A stretch of 39,412 nt of DNA from assembly GCA_030528325.1 (NCBI GenBank), contig JAUMZD010000037.1:1-39412 (forward strand), given 5' to 3'. The notes under the pieces were generated by a model. The model searched no databases, was not told the origin of the DNA, and saw nothing but the letters and a program-made list of their open reading frames with translations. Shown here in pieces: positions 17,483-26,759 of the stretch (its first letter is position 1; each line of letters starts with the position of its first letter). Made by a program: the position numbers and the translations under genes. The stretch comes from Lautropia sp. (GTDB lineage Bacteria > Pseudomonadota > Gammaproteobacteria > Burkholderiales > Burkholderiaceae_E).

Positions 17483-18976
17483 ATGTCAACGCTCTTTGCC
17501 TGGCTGGGCAAAACAGACATCAAGTCCGCGGGACAGGATCCCGTATCCAGCCCTGGGCCGATTGCCACTGCCATAGACACAGGCAGGTATGAGCATCTGG
17601 TTCTGTTATCCAATTACAAAGCAGACGAGACAGAGGGGTTCGTTGACTGGCTGACTGCGCAGCGCAGGGTTTCTGTGCATGTGAAGTCTGTGTCTTTGAG
17701 CAGTCCTACCGACTTCAAAGAGGTGTACGGTGCTGCTGATGAGGCTGTTTCCTCCTGGCGCCAGGCGCGGGATGGGCCGATCGCCTTTCATCTGAGCCCT
17801 GGTACGCCCACCATGGCGGCCATCTGGGTGCTTCTAGCCAAAGCGCGATACCCGGCGAGCCTTATCGAGACTTCCCGTGAGCGGGGTTTTCGGGAGGTTG
17901 ATGTTCCTTTTGAGGTGGCGGCCGAATTCCTGCCCGTGACCAGTGTCCAGGACGATGCTGCTCTGGCTCGACTCGCTCAGGGCCTGCCGCCCCTGGCGCC
18001 GGAGTTTTCCAGCATCGTCCACCGATGCCACTTGATGGAGCGCGCCGTGACCATGGCGCGGCGGCTTGCGCTTCGAGACGTATCCGTATTGATTCAGGGG
18101 GAGTCTGGCACTGGCAAGGAACTATTTGCCAGAGCCATTCATGCATCCAGCCCCCGGCGGGAAAAACCTTTCATTTCGGTGAATTGCGGTGCCATTCCTT
18201 CAGAGCTCGTGGACGCCGAGTTCTTTGGTTATGAAAAAGGTGCTTTCACCGGAGCCGTGGGTACGAGAAAGGGGCACTTCGAGTCTGCCGAGGGCGGCAC
18301 CCTCTTCCTGGATGAAGTCGGTGAGCTTCCACTGGCTTTACAGGTTCGTCTGCTTCGTGTCCTGCAGGAAAAAGAGGTGTGCCGCCTTGGGAGTAGCAAG
18401 CCGAAGCCGGTCGACGTCCGCATCATTGCTGCCACGAATCGTCATTTGCCTTCTGAGGTCAGGGCGCACCGTTTCAGGGAAGACCTCTTTCATCGGCTCG
18501 CCATCGGGATTCTGAATCTGCCGCCCCTGAGAGACCGTGATGGTGATCTGGGCCTGTTGATGGACCGCGTGCTTGAGAGGATCAACGCAGAGGCGAGTAC
18601 TCAGCCTGGTTATGAACATAAAGAACTTTCTGCTGGTGCAAGAAAGCTTCTGTTGCAGTATGCCTGGCCTGGGAATGTCCGGGAGCTTCACAACACCCTC
18701 TTGCGTGCCTCCATCTGGGCCCCGGGTTCTTCCATCCGCTCCGAGAATGTGAAGGAGGCCCTGAATCAGGTTGCCCTTCCCCGGCACGACAGCATTCTGG
18801 ATCGCCCGCTGGGTAACGGCTTTTCGCTTAAGTCGCTCATTGCAGAGGTCTGTTGCCATTACCTGCAGAAGGCCGCTGAGCAAAGTTCAGGCAAGAAGAT
18901 GCTGGAGGCGGAACTTCTGGGCTTTTCAAATTATCAGACCCTGGTCAACTGGAAAAAGAAGTACAAGGTCGATTGA
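17483..18976 (+). CDS. Sigma54-dependent activator with N-terminal CARF-like sensor (RtcR-like)
   Basis: 497 residues. About 30-150 looks like a CARF/Rossmann sensor: strand HLVLLSN, then AFHLSPGTPTMAAIW (about 101-115), the loop typical of CARF domains. The AAA+ domain follows: GESGTGKE (206-213), the sigma54-contacting GAFTGA loop (253-258), Walker B TLFLDEVGEL (about 273-282) and RFREDLFHRL. The last 60 residues end in a Fis-type helix-turn-helix (LLGFSNYQTLVNWKKKY). RtcR has the same order and responds to RNA ends or cyclic nucleotides, but here no rtcA/rtcB genes are near. A sigma54 promoter begins three bases after the stop and reads into the next seven genes. Confidence 0.9.
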   Translation: MSTLFAWLGKTDIKSAGQDPVSSPGPIATAIDTGRYEHLVLLSNYKADETEGFVDWLTAQRRVSVHVKSVSLSSPTDFKEVYGAADEAVSSWRQARDGPIAFHLSPGTPTMAAIWVLLAKARYPASLIETSRERGFREVDVPFEVAAEFLPVTSVQDDAALARLAQGLPPLAPEFSSIVHRCHLMERAVTMARRLALRDVSVLIQGESGTGKELFARAIHASSPRREKPFISVNCGAIPSELVDAEFFGYEKGAFTGAVGTRKGHFESAEGGTLFLDEVGELPLALQVRLLRVLQEKEVCRLGSSKPKPVDVRIIAATNRHLPSEVRAHRFREDLFHRLAIGILNLPPLRDRDGDLGLLMDRVLERINAEASTQPGYEHKELSAGARKLLLQYAWPGNVRELHNTLLRASIWAPGSSIRSENVKEALNQVALPRHDSILDRPLGNGFSLKSLIAEVCCHYLQKAAEQSSGKKMLEAELLGFSNYQTLVNWKKKYKVD

Positions 18977-18978
18977 GT

Positions 18979-18994
18979 TGGCATGAGTTTTGCT
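18979..18994 (+). promoter_or_regulatory. Sigma54 (-24/-12) promoter of the vWA-PP2C-kinase operon
   Basis: TGGCATGAGTTTTGCT. GG (18980-18981) and GC (18992-18993) are separated by exactly ten bases, and the boxes TGGCA and TTGCT match the TGGCAC-N5-TTGCW consensus except at one flanking position. It lies directly downstream of a sigma54 activator gene, so the two support each other. It leaves a leader of roughly 135 bases before ATG 19142; activator sites would have to lie in the 3' end of the regulator gene. Confidence 0.85.
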
Positions 18995-19141
18995 TGAGAG
19001 TTTGGTGAGTCAGCAAGGTATCGCATATCGCATGACCCTCTGTCTGGATAGCGGCCGCTGATGGGATCAGGCCATGAAGAGGTCCTGGATATCAGGATCT
19101 GCCTTCGTGGTCATCAATGGTTCTCTTTATGGAAATTGGAC

Positions 19142-19807
19142 ATGAGCAGCCTTAAAAAGTTCACCATCGCCTCCCCCAGACCGCTTCCCGTCTTCATCCT
19201 GGCCGATACCAGTGGCAGTATGGCGGAGGATGGAAAAATTCATGCCCTGAATGATGCGCTCAAGGACATGTTGTCCACCTTCTCGGATGAAAGTCGTCAG
19301 CGTGCAGAGATCCAGGTAGCGGTGATCACCTTTGGTGGGCAAGCCTCGCTGCACCAGCCTCTGAGCCCCGCCCATGAACTGGCGGAACTCAGGGAGCTGG
19401 TTGCTTCAGGCTCCACCCCCATGGGAGCAGCTTTCTCCATCACCCGCCAGCTTCTGGAGGACAAGGAGGTCGTTCCTTCCCGGGCATACCGTCCTGCCTT
19501 GGTCCTGATTTCGGATGGCCTGCCAACTGACGATTGGAAAGGGCCGCTTCATGATCTGGCATGTTCTGAACGGGGGCAGAAAGCAACCCGTTTTGCCATG
19601 GCGATTGGCGAGGATGCCGATGAGGAGATGCTGAAGGAGTTTGCCAATGACCGGGAAGCCCCTTTGTTCAAGGCCCATGATGCTCGGGGCATTCACGCAT
19701 TCTTCCGGGCTGTCACGATGAGTGTCAGTAGGCGCTTGAGCAGTCAGAACCCCGAGGAGTCTGGCTCCTTTGTGATCCCTCCTCCGGATGATCTGTTCGA
19801 GGACTGA
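19142..19807 (+). CDS. vWA-domain protein (TerY-like)
   Basis: 221 residues from ATG 19142; an upstream ATG at 19061 would add 27 residues unlike the family, within the expected sigma54 leader. The metal-ion-dependent adhesion site is complete: FILADTSGSM (DxSxS, about 18-27), STPMGAAF (about 97-104, the Thr) and LVLISDGLPTDD (about 121-132, the Asp). TerY-type vWA proteins act with a PP2C phosphatase and a kinase as a phosphorylation-controlled scaffold, and those two genes follow directly. First gene of the sigma54-driven operon. Confidence 0.88.
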   Translation: MSSLKKFTIASPRPLPVFILADTSGSMAEDGKIHALNDALKDMLSTFSDESRQRAEIQVAVITFGGQASLHQPLSPAHELAELRELVASGSTPMGAAFSITRQLLEDKEVVPSRAYRPALVLISDGLPTDDWKGPLHDLACSERGQKATRFAMAIGEDADEEMLKEFANDREAPLFKAHDARGIHAFFRAVTMSVSRRLSSQNPEESGSFVIPPPDDLFED

Positions 19808-19813
19808 TCACGC

Positions 19814-20518
19814 ATGGCATGGGTTGCTTTTGGGGCGAGTGTGACAGGGCCTGCTCATCTGGTGCGCAATCAGCCCAATCAGGATGCGTATCGAGTGGCC
19901 GGCGACGGTCATGGCTGGTTTGCGGCGGTGGCTGATGGACTTGGTTCACGCCCTTTCAGTGACAAGGGGGCTCGTGAGGCCTGCAAGGTGGCCAGACGGG
20001 TTCTCCGTCAATCTGGCAGGACTCATGGCCTGGATGGCCTCATGTCACAGGTGCAAAGCCAGTGGATGAAAGCGGTTGCTCCCTGTCGTCCCAGTGATGC
20101 AGCAACCACGTTGCTGGTGGCTCGGGTGAGCGCTTCGGGTGATCTATTGACGGCCCAAGTGGGGGATGGACTGATCCTGGTCAGAAGTGGCGGGAGCTTT
20201 CATCGGTTTACGCCACAGCGTCAGGGCTATCTGAACGAAACTGATTCGCTGGATGCCCTTGACGCCAGAAAGCGATGGGAACTCGGAAAGGCCAGGCTCG
20301 ATTCGACCGGTGATGGGGTGATTCTGATGACGGACGGTATCAGTGATGATCTGGACGAGGATCTCCTGGAAGGTTTCTTTGATTTGATTTATCGAAAGCT
20401 GATGAATCGTAGCCGCCGTCGGGGAAAGCAGTGGCTAAGATCAGAGCTTCGTGACTGGCCTACGCCGCTTCATGGTGATGACAAGACGCTGGCAGCCATT
20501 TTCAGGATCTCAGGATGA
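19814..20518 (+). CDS. PP2C-family Ser/Thr phosphatase
   Basis: 234 residues. PP2C metal-binding motifs are present: NQPNQDAY (about 19-26), FAAVADGLGS (about 36-45), LLTAQVGDGLILV (about 113-125), VILMTDGISDDL (about 172-183) and GDDKTLAAIF near the end. It would dephosphorylate targets of the kinase encoded next, whose ATG overlaps its stop codon by four bases. GAGGA at the end of the vWA gene, 11 bases upstream, can serve as ribosome site. Confidence 0.88.
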   Translation: MAWVAFGASVTGPAHLVRNQPNQDAYRVAGDGHGWFAAVADGLGSRPFSDKGAREACKVARRVLRQSGRTHGLDGLMSQVQSQWMKAVAPCRPSDAATTLLVARVSASGDLLTAQVGDGLILVRSGGSFHRFTPQRQGYLNETDSLDALDARKRWELGKARLDSTGDGVILMTDGISDDLDEDLLEGFFDLIYRKLMNRSRRRGKQWLRSELRDWPTPLHGDDKTLAAIFRISG

Positions 20519-21942
20519 AACACGAAAAGCAGGGCGACAAGGAGACTCAGAAAACGGTTGTGGATGATCGTGGACATGAGTATGTTCTGACCGAAAAAAT
20601 TGGTGAAGGGGGACAAGGCTCGGTCTACCGGACGAAGAACCGGAACATCCTGATCAAGCTGAGTCATCCGGTTTCATCCGGGGAGCATGGTCGATGGGAA
20701 GCCCGGATTCGTGCCTTGATGCGGCAGCCGATTGAACCTCTGCCCATTGCCCGACCTTTGGCCATGATCACCAGACCTCGGGCTGGCTATGTGATGGAGC
20801 TGATGGATGGGCTGGAGCCCCTTCAAGACCTCATGCAGCGCACGGATGATGCCATGCAGACGGAGGAGAAGGGGCTGTCGGGCTTCATTGAAACGGGCGG
20901 CCTCATCCGTCGGCACAGGCTGCTGCTTCGGCTTGCCCGGATACTGGCGGAACTGCATGGAAAAGGACTTGCTTACGGCGACCTTTCTCCTGCCAATATT
21001 TTCATCTCCGGAACCATGGAGCATTCACAGGTCTGGCTGATTGACTCGGACAACATCACCAGCATCTCGGTTGATCAGGGTAGGGCTCTCTATACGCCGG
21101 ATTATGCTGCGCCGGAGATCCTGAAAGGGGCGTCGGGTATCAGCACATCAACCGACAGCTGGAGCTTTGCCGTCATCGCGTACAGGCTGTTGACCCTCAA
21201 TCATCCCTTCAAGGGGGATGGTGTTCTGGATGGTTCTCCGGAGCTGGAGGAACTGGCGCTGAAAGGATCGTTACCCTGGGTGCAGCACCCAACTGATTCG
21301 AGCAATGCTGTTTCTGTGGGGCTTCCGGCCGAGCTGGTGCTGGATGAGCGGCTTAAGCCTCTGTTTGAACAGTGTTTCAACGCTGGGCGAGACAATCCGA
21401 CAGGACGTCCCCGGATGACGGAATGGGCGGAAGCATTTGAAATAGCCATCGGCTCGTGTACCAGTTGCGATGCGTGTGAAAGCTCATTTTTCTGGGACGA
21501 AACCAGAACCTGCCCTTTCTGTGATCATCAAATGGATGAAGATGAGCCCATCCTGGTCACGGAACTCCGGTACATGCCGCCCGACAGAATCCTGGAGGGG
21601 CTGGACATCGAAATACCGGATGAGCAGATCAGAAATTCATGCTGGGAAAAAACGGGTCGTCAAAGGGTTGTCGGGCGTCGTCCTGTCCACGTCAGGAAAA
21701 CTGGTTATTCAGATCTGGATCAGGCTGATGACAATGAGTTTTGCGTCATGTCGATATCTGATATGGGTCTGACGATCAAGCCATCCCGTGATGAAGATGT
21801 TCATCTTCAGACTGGGGGTGAAGATCCAGTCCGTTTGAGGCGTGAAGAAATACTCAAGAGACAGTCCCGCTCAGGCTCCCGGTTCTACCTGCACCTGGGC
21901 CCATGCCATCAGGAGCATCTGGTGCTGAGCTTCAAGTGGTGA
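20515..21942 (+). CDS. Ser/Thr protein kinase with C-terminal zinc ribbon
   Basis: 475 residues. Kinase domain about 18-310: glycine loop KIGEGGQGSVYR (about 25-36), lysine in NILIKLS, catalytic loop AYGDLSPANIFI (about 154-165; HRD is YGD, with the Asp and Asn kept), metal-binding loop LIDSDNI (DFG is DSD), and APEILKG. So key catalytic residues remain though two consensus motifs are altered. A zinc ribbon (CTSCDACE and CPFCDHQ, about 318-342) and a 130-residue C-terminal domain I do not recognise follow; the latter is beta-rich and could be an FHA- or SH3-like module. Overlaps the phosphatase gene; together with the vWA gene it forms the TerY-P-like triad. Confidence 0.87.
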   Translation: MKHEKQGDKETQKTVVDDRGHEYVLTEKIGEGGQGSVYRTKNRNILIKLSHPVSSGEHGRWEARIRALMRQPIEPLPIARPLAMITRPRAGYVMELMDGLEPLQDLMQRTDDAMQTEEKGLSGFIETGGLIRRHRLLLRLARILAELHGKGLAYGDLSPANIFISGTMEHSQVWLIDSDNITSISVDQGRALYTPDYAAPEILKGASGISTSTDSWSFAVIAYRLLTLNHPFKGDGVLDGSPELEELALKGSLPWVQHPTDSSNAVSVGLPAELVLDERLKPLFEQCFNAGRDNPTGRPRMTEWAEAFEIAIGSCTSCDACESSFFWDETRTCPFCDHQMDEDEPILVTELRYMPPDRILEGLDIEIPDEQIRNSCWEKTGRQRVVGRRPVHVRKTGYSDLDQADDNEFCVMSISDMGLTIKPSRDEDVHLQTGGEDPVRLRREEILKRQSRSGSRFYLHLGPCHQEHLVLSFKW

Positions 21943-21949
21943 TTCGATC

Positions 21950-24900
21950 ATGAAAATTTCGGATTTCCCTTTTCTTGATAATGAGCTTGTCTGCTTCTGT
22001 TTGAGCATCCCTGAAAAAGGCTGGAACAAGGGCTTGCCTGTGGAGATTCATCATCCTGGCGCTGTCTGTCTTGCCAGGCAGGGCGGTTTGGTCGCAGAGG
22101 GGAGTTTTCAAAGCGCATCCGCTGATCTTGTGTCACAAAGTCAGCAGGGTCATGTCCTTTGGATTCTCAGGGATTTGAAGGAAAAGGACAGGGACGTCAG
22201 GCTGTACCTGCAGTATCTGAAACTCTCCGGGAGGGCTCAGCTTGATCTCTATATTCTTGTCGATGAGCTCATCGTGAGGGAACTCGACAGTAAGGGATTG
22301 ATCGAATCTTCGGAAGCTGAATCGGCGCTGGATTGGTTGAACCGGCAGTTTTTGGTCAAGCGGGACGATGACAGTTCGTCTGCCGTGGCTTTCATGTCCT
22401 GGTTTGACAACCAGGGAGATCAGAATCTTGTTCTGCTAGGCATGGAGTGGCGTGCTTTTCTGAAGCGGGAAGAAGGTGGCGTCCGTCTGATGAAACTGGC
22501 CCGTCATGCGGGCCAGACCCCCGCCGTTTCGCTGGTTGAAGGGGCCGTGCTGTTCACCGATGCCAGTGTCAAAGCTCGGTTGATGAGACCGGATCAGCAG
22601 GCCATTCTTGACAATCTGGCAACGGGTAATCGAAGCTACTTGAAACTCTGGGAAGAGTACGGACGCCTTGAGTGGGAGGAGGTCAGGAAGAAATATGAAA
22701 ATCTCGGTTTTTTAAGGTACTCCAAAGTTTTACCAATTGTGGGAGAGGAGTGGTGCTGGGCCCTTGAGTCAAAGGACGTCGAATCTGTTCAGGACTTCCA
22801 GCGCAGATGGAAGAACCTGGGGTTCTCCGAGTCTGATCTCGTGGAGATCAGCAGCTCCGAACCGTTCTGGCGTCATGAGCAGGATTCGGGTGATTTTCCC
22901 GCTCGATCTCGGTCTGAGCCTGTTCTTCGGGGAAGGATACGGTTCGAGAGAAAGCGAGTGTTATTTTTGCCTGATGGTCGTGATACTCGTTCTTCCGGAA
23001 AACTCCCTGAAAACGGGTATGTTTCGTACTGTCGGGCAGGTGACGAGGCAATCCGTAAACGTAGAAACGCAGCCAAGGAAAGAATCGAGAAGCGTTCGGC
23101 GATGCCTCAGCTGAGGCATCTACTCGAAGGGATGACTCCGCCTGCTCCGAGGTTTCGTGCCATTCGGGCGTTGACGCCATATGCCAGGGAGTCATTCAAG
23201 GGGGCGCCAACCAGTCGTCAGGAAGAGGCCTTAGGGGTGGCCCTCAACACACCGGATATCGCCCTGATTGTCGGGCCTCCCGGTACCGGTAAAACCCAAG
23301 TCATCGCGGCGCTGCAGCGTCGTCTTGCCGAGATTCAGGATTCGGGAGGAGGGAGTGTTCAATATCAGTTTCTGATCAGCAGTTATCAACATGATGCCGT
23401 TGATAATGCCTTGACGCGGGCCGATGTTTTTGGATTGCCTGCCGTTCGTGTTGGAGGGAGGGCTTCGAGTTCCGAACCAGCTTCCGACCCTATCAGAGAT
23501 TGGTGCCAGAGGCAGCAAGAAACGATCAGGGCTCAGATTGAGAAGCGGCAGGACACTCCAGCAGAGTTGTCGATTTTGGATTCCATCAAGAAGATGATCG
23601 TGAGCCTGAAGTTTTCTGATATGACGTCAGGAGAACGTGGTCAGCGGTATCTTGATCTGGACAGCAGGCTTCAGGACCTGGATGAGCGGGGTATTGGATT
23701 GTCTGCCGACTTGAAATTTCGATGGAATGAATTTCTGGATTCGATCAGGAAGCAGCCTTCCAGTCACCCCAGTAGTGCCAATTCCTCTCTGTCAAGAAGG
23801 GTTCGTGCGATTCGTTCCTCCTCCTGTGGGTTTCAGGATGACGGACTGGCCCGTGTTCGTGACCTGCGTTCTGCTCTTCAGGGTTCAGACAATCTATCCG
23901 AAAAACATCGGGAATTTCTGCGTTCGATATTGTGCCTGAAAGAGCCACCTGACGAGCAGGAACTGGAAGCACTCAATCGCTTCAAGGAAGAGATGCTGGA
24001 TCTGCTTCGACCAGACTTTCGGCCTCCCGATATCAGGAACGCTATTGATCGTGCTTCGCTGGCACTGCTGAATGATATTGATGAAGAGCTTGAGGTGTTT
24101 TTACATCAGTCGCGTCTCGGTGTTTCCGGCGTTCTTCAGGGGTTTCATGATGATCTTGCCCATCACCCTGATTACATGGAAAACACGCTCAGGGAGTACG
24201 CACAGGTCGTTGGCGCAACCTGTCAGCAGGCAGCCGGGTATGCCATGGCCAGTCTGAAATCGCTGGTTCGAGATACCCCCGAGTCCGGGATCAGCTTTGA
24301 TACTGTCGTCATTGATGAAGCGGCTCGCGCCAATCCACTGGATCTTTTCGTCCCCATGTCCATGGCCCAGCGGCGGATCGTACTGGTTGGCGACCATCGG
24401 CAGCTTCCTCACCTGGTTCAGAGAAGCCTGGAAGATGAGCTGGTTGAGCGATTTGATCTTTCGGAAGAACAGACGAGAGCCTACGAGCAAAGTCTGTTTG
24501 AGCGTCTTGTCAGGCAGCTCAAGAACGCGGAAAAGCTGGACGGTGTCAAGCGCGTTGTCATGCTGGACACACAATACCGGATGCATCCGACACTCGGGCG
24601 ATTCATCAGTCAGCAGTTTTATGAACCCGAAGGATTGGGAAGCATCAAGTCGGGTCGTGATCCGGAGGATTTTTTTCACACGATCCCTGGCTATGAAAGC
24701 CGATGTGCCGTCTGGATTGATGTTCCGGAGCAGCAGGGTGGAGAGGAACGACGGGGATTCAGCCTCTGTCGTCGGGCAGAAGCGAATCGAATTGCTGCAG
24801 AAGTCAGAAGGATGATTGATTCAGGTGATCGTGATCTGAGTATTGGCATCATCAGTTTCTATCGTGCCCAGTCGGATCTGATTCTGGAGGCCTTGAAGGT

Positions 24901-25285
24901 TCAGGGCATTGCCGCGGATGATGAGGGACGGGTACAGATCTTGCCTGAATATCGTCGAACGATTTCCGGAGACGAGCGTATCCGGGTTGGAACGGTCGAT
25001 GCTTTTCAGGGAAAGGAGTTCGATGTCGTTCTTCTGTCCGTCGTCAGGAGCCGTGCGCCTGTGAACGAGAGGAATCTGTCTGAGGACGAGAGAGAGGCAC
25101 TTTGGAACAGGGCGTATGGACACCTTCGTCTTGCCAATCGTCTGAACGTGGCCATGAGCCGACAAAGAAAGCTGTTGATTGCCGTTGGTGATGGAGCGAT
25201 GTTCAGCGAGGCTCGGGCAGGGAAGGCGGTGCCTGCTCTGGCAGCTTTCCGTTCGTTGTGTGAAGAAGAGGCCAGAAATGTCTGA
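21950..25285 (+). CDS. SF1 DNA/RNA helicase (DNA2/NAM7-like) with large N-terminal extension
   Basis: 1111 residues. Helicase motifs: Walker A VGPPGTGKTQ (about 440-449), motif II VVIDEAARANP (about 785-795), motif III VLVGDHRQLPH (about 810-820), motif IV region LDTQYRMHPTLG (about 871), motif V TVDAFQGKEFDVV (about 1014) and motif VI NVAMSRQRKLL (about 1064). The 330-residue insertion between motifs I and II is helical, as in Upf1/Dna2 relatives. The first 400 residues match nothing I know. No nuclease motif is obvious. Starts seven bases after the kinase stop; its end overlaps the next gene by eight bases. Confidence 0.88.
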   Translation: MKISDFPFLDNELVCFCLSIPEKGWNKGLPVEIHHPGAVCLARQGGLVAEGSFQSASADLVSQSQQGHVLWILRDLKEKDRDVRLYLQYLKLSGRAQLDLYILVDELIVRELDSKGLIESSEAESALDWLNRQFLVKRDDDSSSAVAFMSWFDNQGDQNLVLLGMEWRAFLKREEGGVRLMKLARHAGQTPAVSLVEGAVLFTDASVKARLMRPDQQAILDNLATGNRSYLKLWEEYGRLEWEEVRKKYENLGFLRYSKVLPIVGEEWCWALESKDVESVQDFQRRWKNLGFSESDLVEISSSEPFWRHEQDSGDFPARSRSEPVLRGRIRFERKRVLFLPDGRDTRSSGKLPENGYVSYCRAGDEAIRKRRNAAKERIEKRSAMPQLRHLLEGMTPPAPRFRAIRALTPYARESFKGAPTSRQEEALGVALNTPDIALIVGPPGTGKTQVIAALQRRLAEIQDSGGGSVQYQFLISSYQHDAVDNALTRADVFGLPAVRVGGRASSSEPASDPIRDWCQRQQETIRAQIEKRQDTPAELSILDSIKKMIVSLKFSDMTSGERGQRYLDLDSRLQDLDERGIGLSADLKFRWNEFLDSIRKQPSSHPSSANSSLSRRVRAIRSSSCGFQDDGLARVRDLRSALQGSDNLSEKHREFLRSILCLKEPPDEQELEALNRFKEEMLDLLRPDFRPPDIRNAIDRASLALLNDIDEELEVFLHQSRLGVSGVLQGFHDDLAHHPDYMENTLREYAQVVGATCQQAAGYAMASLKSLVRDTPESGISFDTVVIDEAARANPLDLFVPMSMAQRRIVLVGDHRQLPHLVQRSLEDELVERFDLSEEQTRAYEQSLFERLVRQLKNAEKLDGVKRVVMLDTQYRMHPTLGRFISQQFYEPEGLGSIKSGRDPEDFFHTIPGYESRCAVWIDVPEQQGGEERRGFSLCRRAEANRIAAEVRRMIDSGDRDLSIGIISFYRAQSDLILEALKVQGIAADDEGRVQILPEYRRTISGDERIRVGTVDAFQGKEFDVVLLSVVRSRAPVNERNLSEDEREALWNRAYGHLRLANRLNVAMSRQRKLLIAVGDGAMFSEARAGKAVPALAAFRSLCEEEARNV

Positions 25286-26753
25286 GTTGCAGCGTCGCTA
25301 CCTTGACTTTGGTGTCCATCGTCCGCCCGGAGGTGAGCCACTGCTATGGCCTGTGAAAGTATGGAAAATTCTCTACCACGCCGAGATGGGTCTGCGTCTC
25401 AATGCTTTTCAGAAGGCCATTCTCGGGCTTGTACGCGCTGATCGTATGGGGACAGCAGAGATCGCTTCGCTTCTTGGGCTGCATCAGGATCTGGTCAGCT
25501 TCATCATTGCTACGCAATTGATCCCCAATGGGTGGATGACGTCAGGGGGCCGATTGACGGATAAGGGCAGAGAGGTTCTGGAGGTCAGCCCGGATCAGAG
25601 TATCCAGAAACGCATTGCCTATGTTTATCAGGATCGCCTGTCTGGAAGGTGGTTTCCGAGAGTTTCGGAACGACTTTCGGAGATTGAGCCTATCCGGACG
25701 AATGAAAAGGGGTTTCCTGTGTTCAGGAAAAGCCGGGATTCGGGACGCGAGATCAGTCCTTTTCTTCTTCGTCCTCGCTTTTCTGGCCAGATGTCTATGG
25801 GTATGTCTGCGCCAGCGTGGAGCGATCTCGATGATGCTCTGGAGAGATACCGTTCGGATCAGGCAATGAGCCAGAGATTAGGGTTTTCTGACAGGCAGCT
25901 CATTTCCTTGCGATATCAGGAGCGCATGGAAGAGTCCGGCGTTGACATGTGGATCTGGGCCTGGGTTTTTCCGGACAGGGACGGGGACGAACCCTTTCTG
26001 GTTGCGGATCCTTTTGGTCTGAGCCCTGCTGTCAGCTGGTTGCGAAAACCGTTGCAAGAACGTCTATCTGGTGACAAGGGCCTGAGATCCTATGTTTCCC
26101 GGGTGATGGGAGGAGAGGCCTCGACAGAGCCGGATGCTGATCAGCAGAAGAAGATTTCGGATGAAGTTGATCTTCGCATGATGGCTGATCATGCATGGCT
26201 GCAAGGGATTCCGGAAATCGGCTCTTACTTCCGGTCTGTCATGAGACTGCAGATCCGTTTGTCCAGGCAAGACAAGTCTTCTCCTGAGGATTGGCGAAGC
26301 TTGCTGATAGAGACCAATAATCTGGCGGAAAGTGTCTTGCGCTGGTTGCTGAAGAAATATCCGCCGGATATTGAAAAGCTTCCTTACCCGAAGCAATACT
26401 GGAGCGGGGCTGAGGCAGAAAGATACCTTAAGGTCATCCGCCTTGACTGCATGACGGACAGTGTCATTGCCCGGCTTTCTTCCCAGAAGCTTCGAGATGT
26501 TCGTGAGGCAATCCGAACAGGAAACAGTGCCATCAGGGCGCTGATTTTTGCCAACTATCTGGCTGCTTCGGATCATGATCGGCATCCATTCCGGATGAAG
26601 TCCCGAGAATCGCTTGCACTGGATGATCTCATCGATATGGTAAATCTTCGAAACAGAACGGGTGCTCATGCATGGAATGGATCGGTAGATGAAGATCGCA
26701 TCATGAAGTTTTCGGAATTCTTGATCCAATGGGTTCAGGTTTTTAAGGGTTGA
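25278..26753 (+). CDS. Winged-helix protein with C-terminal HEPN-like motif
   Basis: 491 residues from ATG 25278, which overlaps the helicase end; a longer frame would run deep into the helicase gene. About 40-105 reads as a winged helix (AILGLVRADRMGTAEIASLL, then LTDKGREVLE). The middle is unrecognised. Near the C-terminus MVNLRNRTGAHAW (about 454-466) has the R-N-x4-H pattern of HEPN ribonucleases inside a mainly helical region. A HEPN RNase would make this the toxic effector of the system; that is inference from one motif and context. Alternatively it is a structural subunit partnering the helicase. Confidence 0.65.
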   Translation: MSELQRRYLDFGVHRPPGGEPLLWPVKVWKILYHAEMGLRLNAFQKAILGLVRADRMGTAEIASLLGLHQDLVSFIIATQLIPNGWMTSGGRLTDKGREVLEVSPDQSIQKRIAYVYQDRLSGRWFPRVSERLSEIEPIRTNEKGFPVFRKSRDSGREISPFLLRPRFSGQMSMGMSAPAWSDLDDALERYRSDQAMSQRLGFSDRQLISLRYQERMEESGVDMWIWAWVFPDRDGDEPFLVADPFGLSPAVSWLRKPLQERLSGDKGLRSYVSRVMGGEASTEPDADQQKKISDEVDLRMMADHAWLQGIPEIGSYFRSVMRLQIRLSRQDKSSPEDWRSLLIETNNLAESVLRWLLKKYPPDIEKLPYPKQYWSGAEAERYLKVIRLDCMTDSVIARLSSQKLRDVREAIRTGNSAIRALIFANYLAASDHDRHPFRMKSRESLALDDLIDMVNLRNRTGAHAWNGSVDEDRIMKFSEFLIQWVQVFKG

Positions 26754-26759
26754 TTGATC

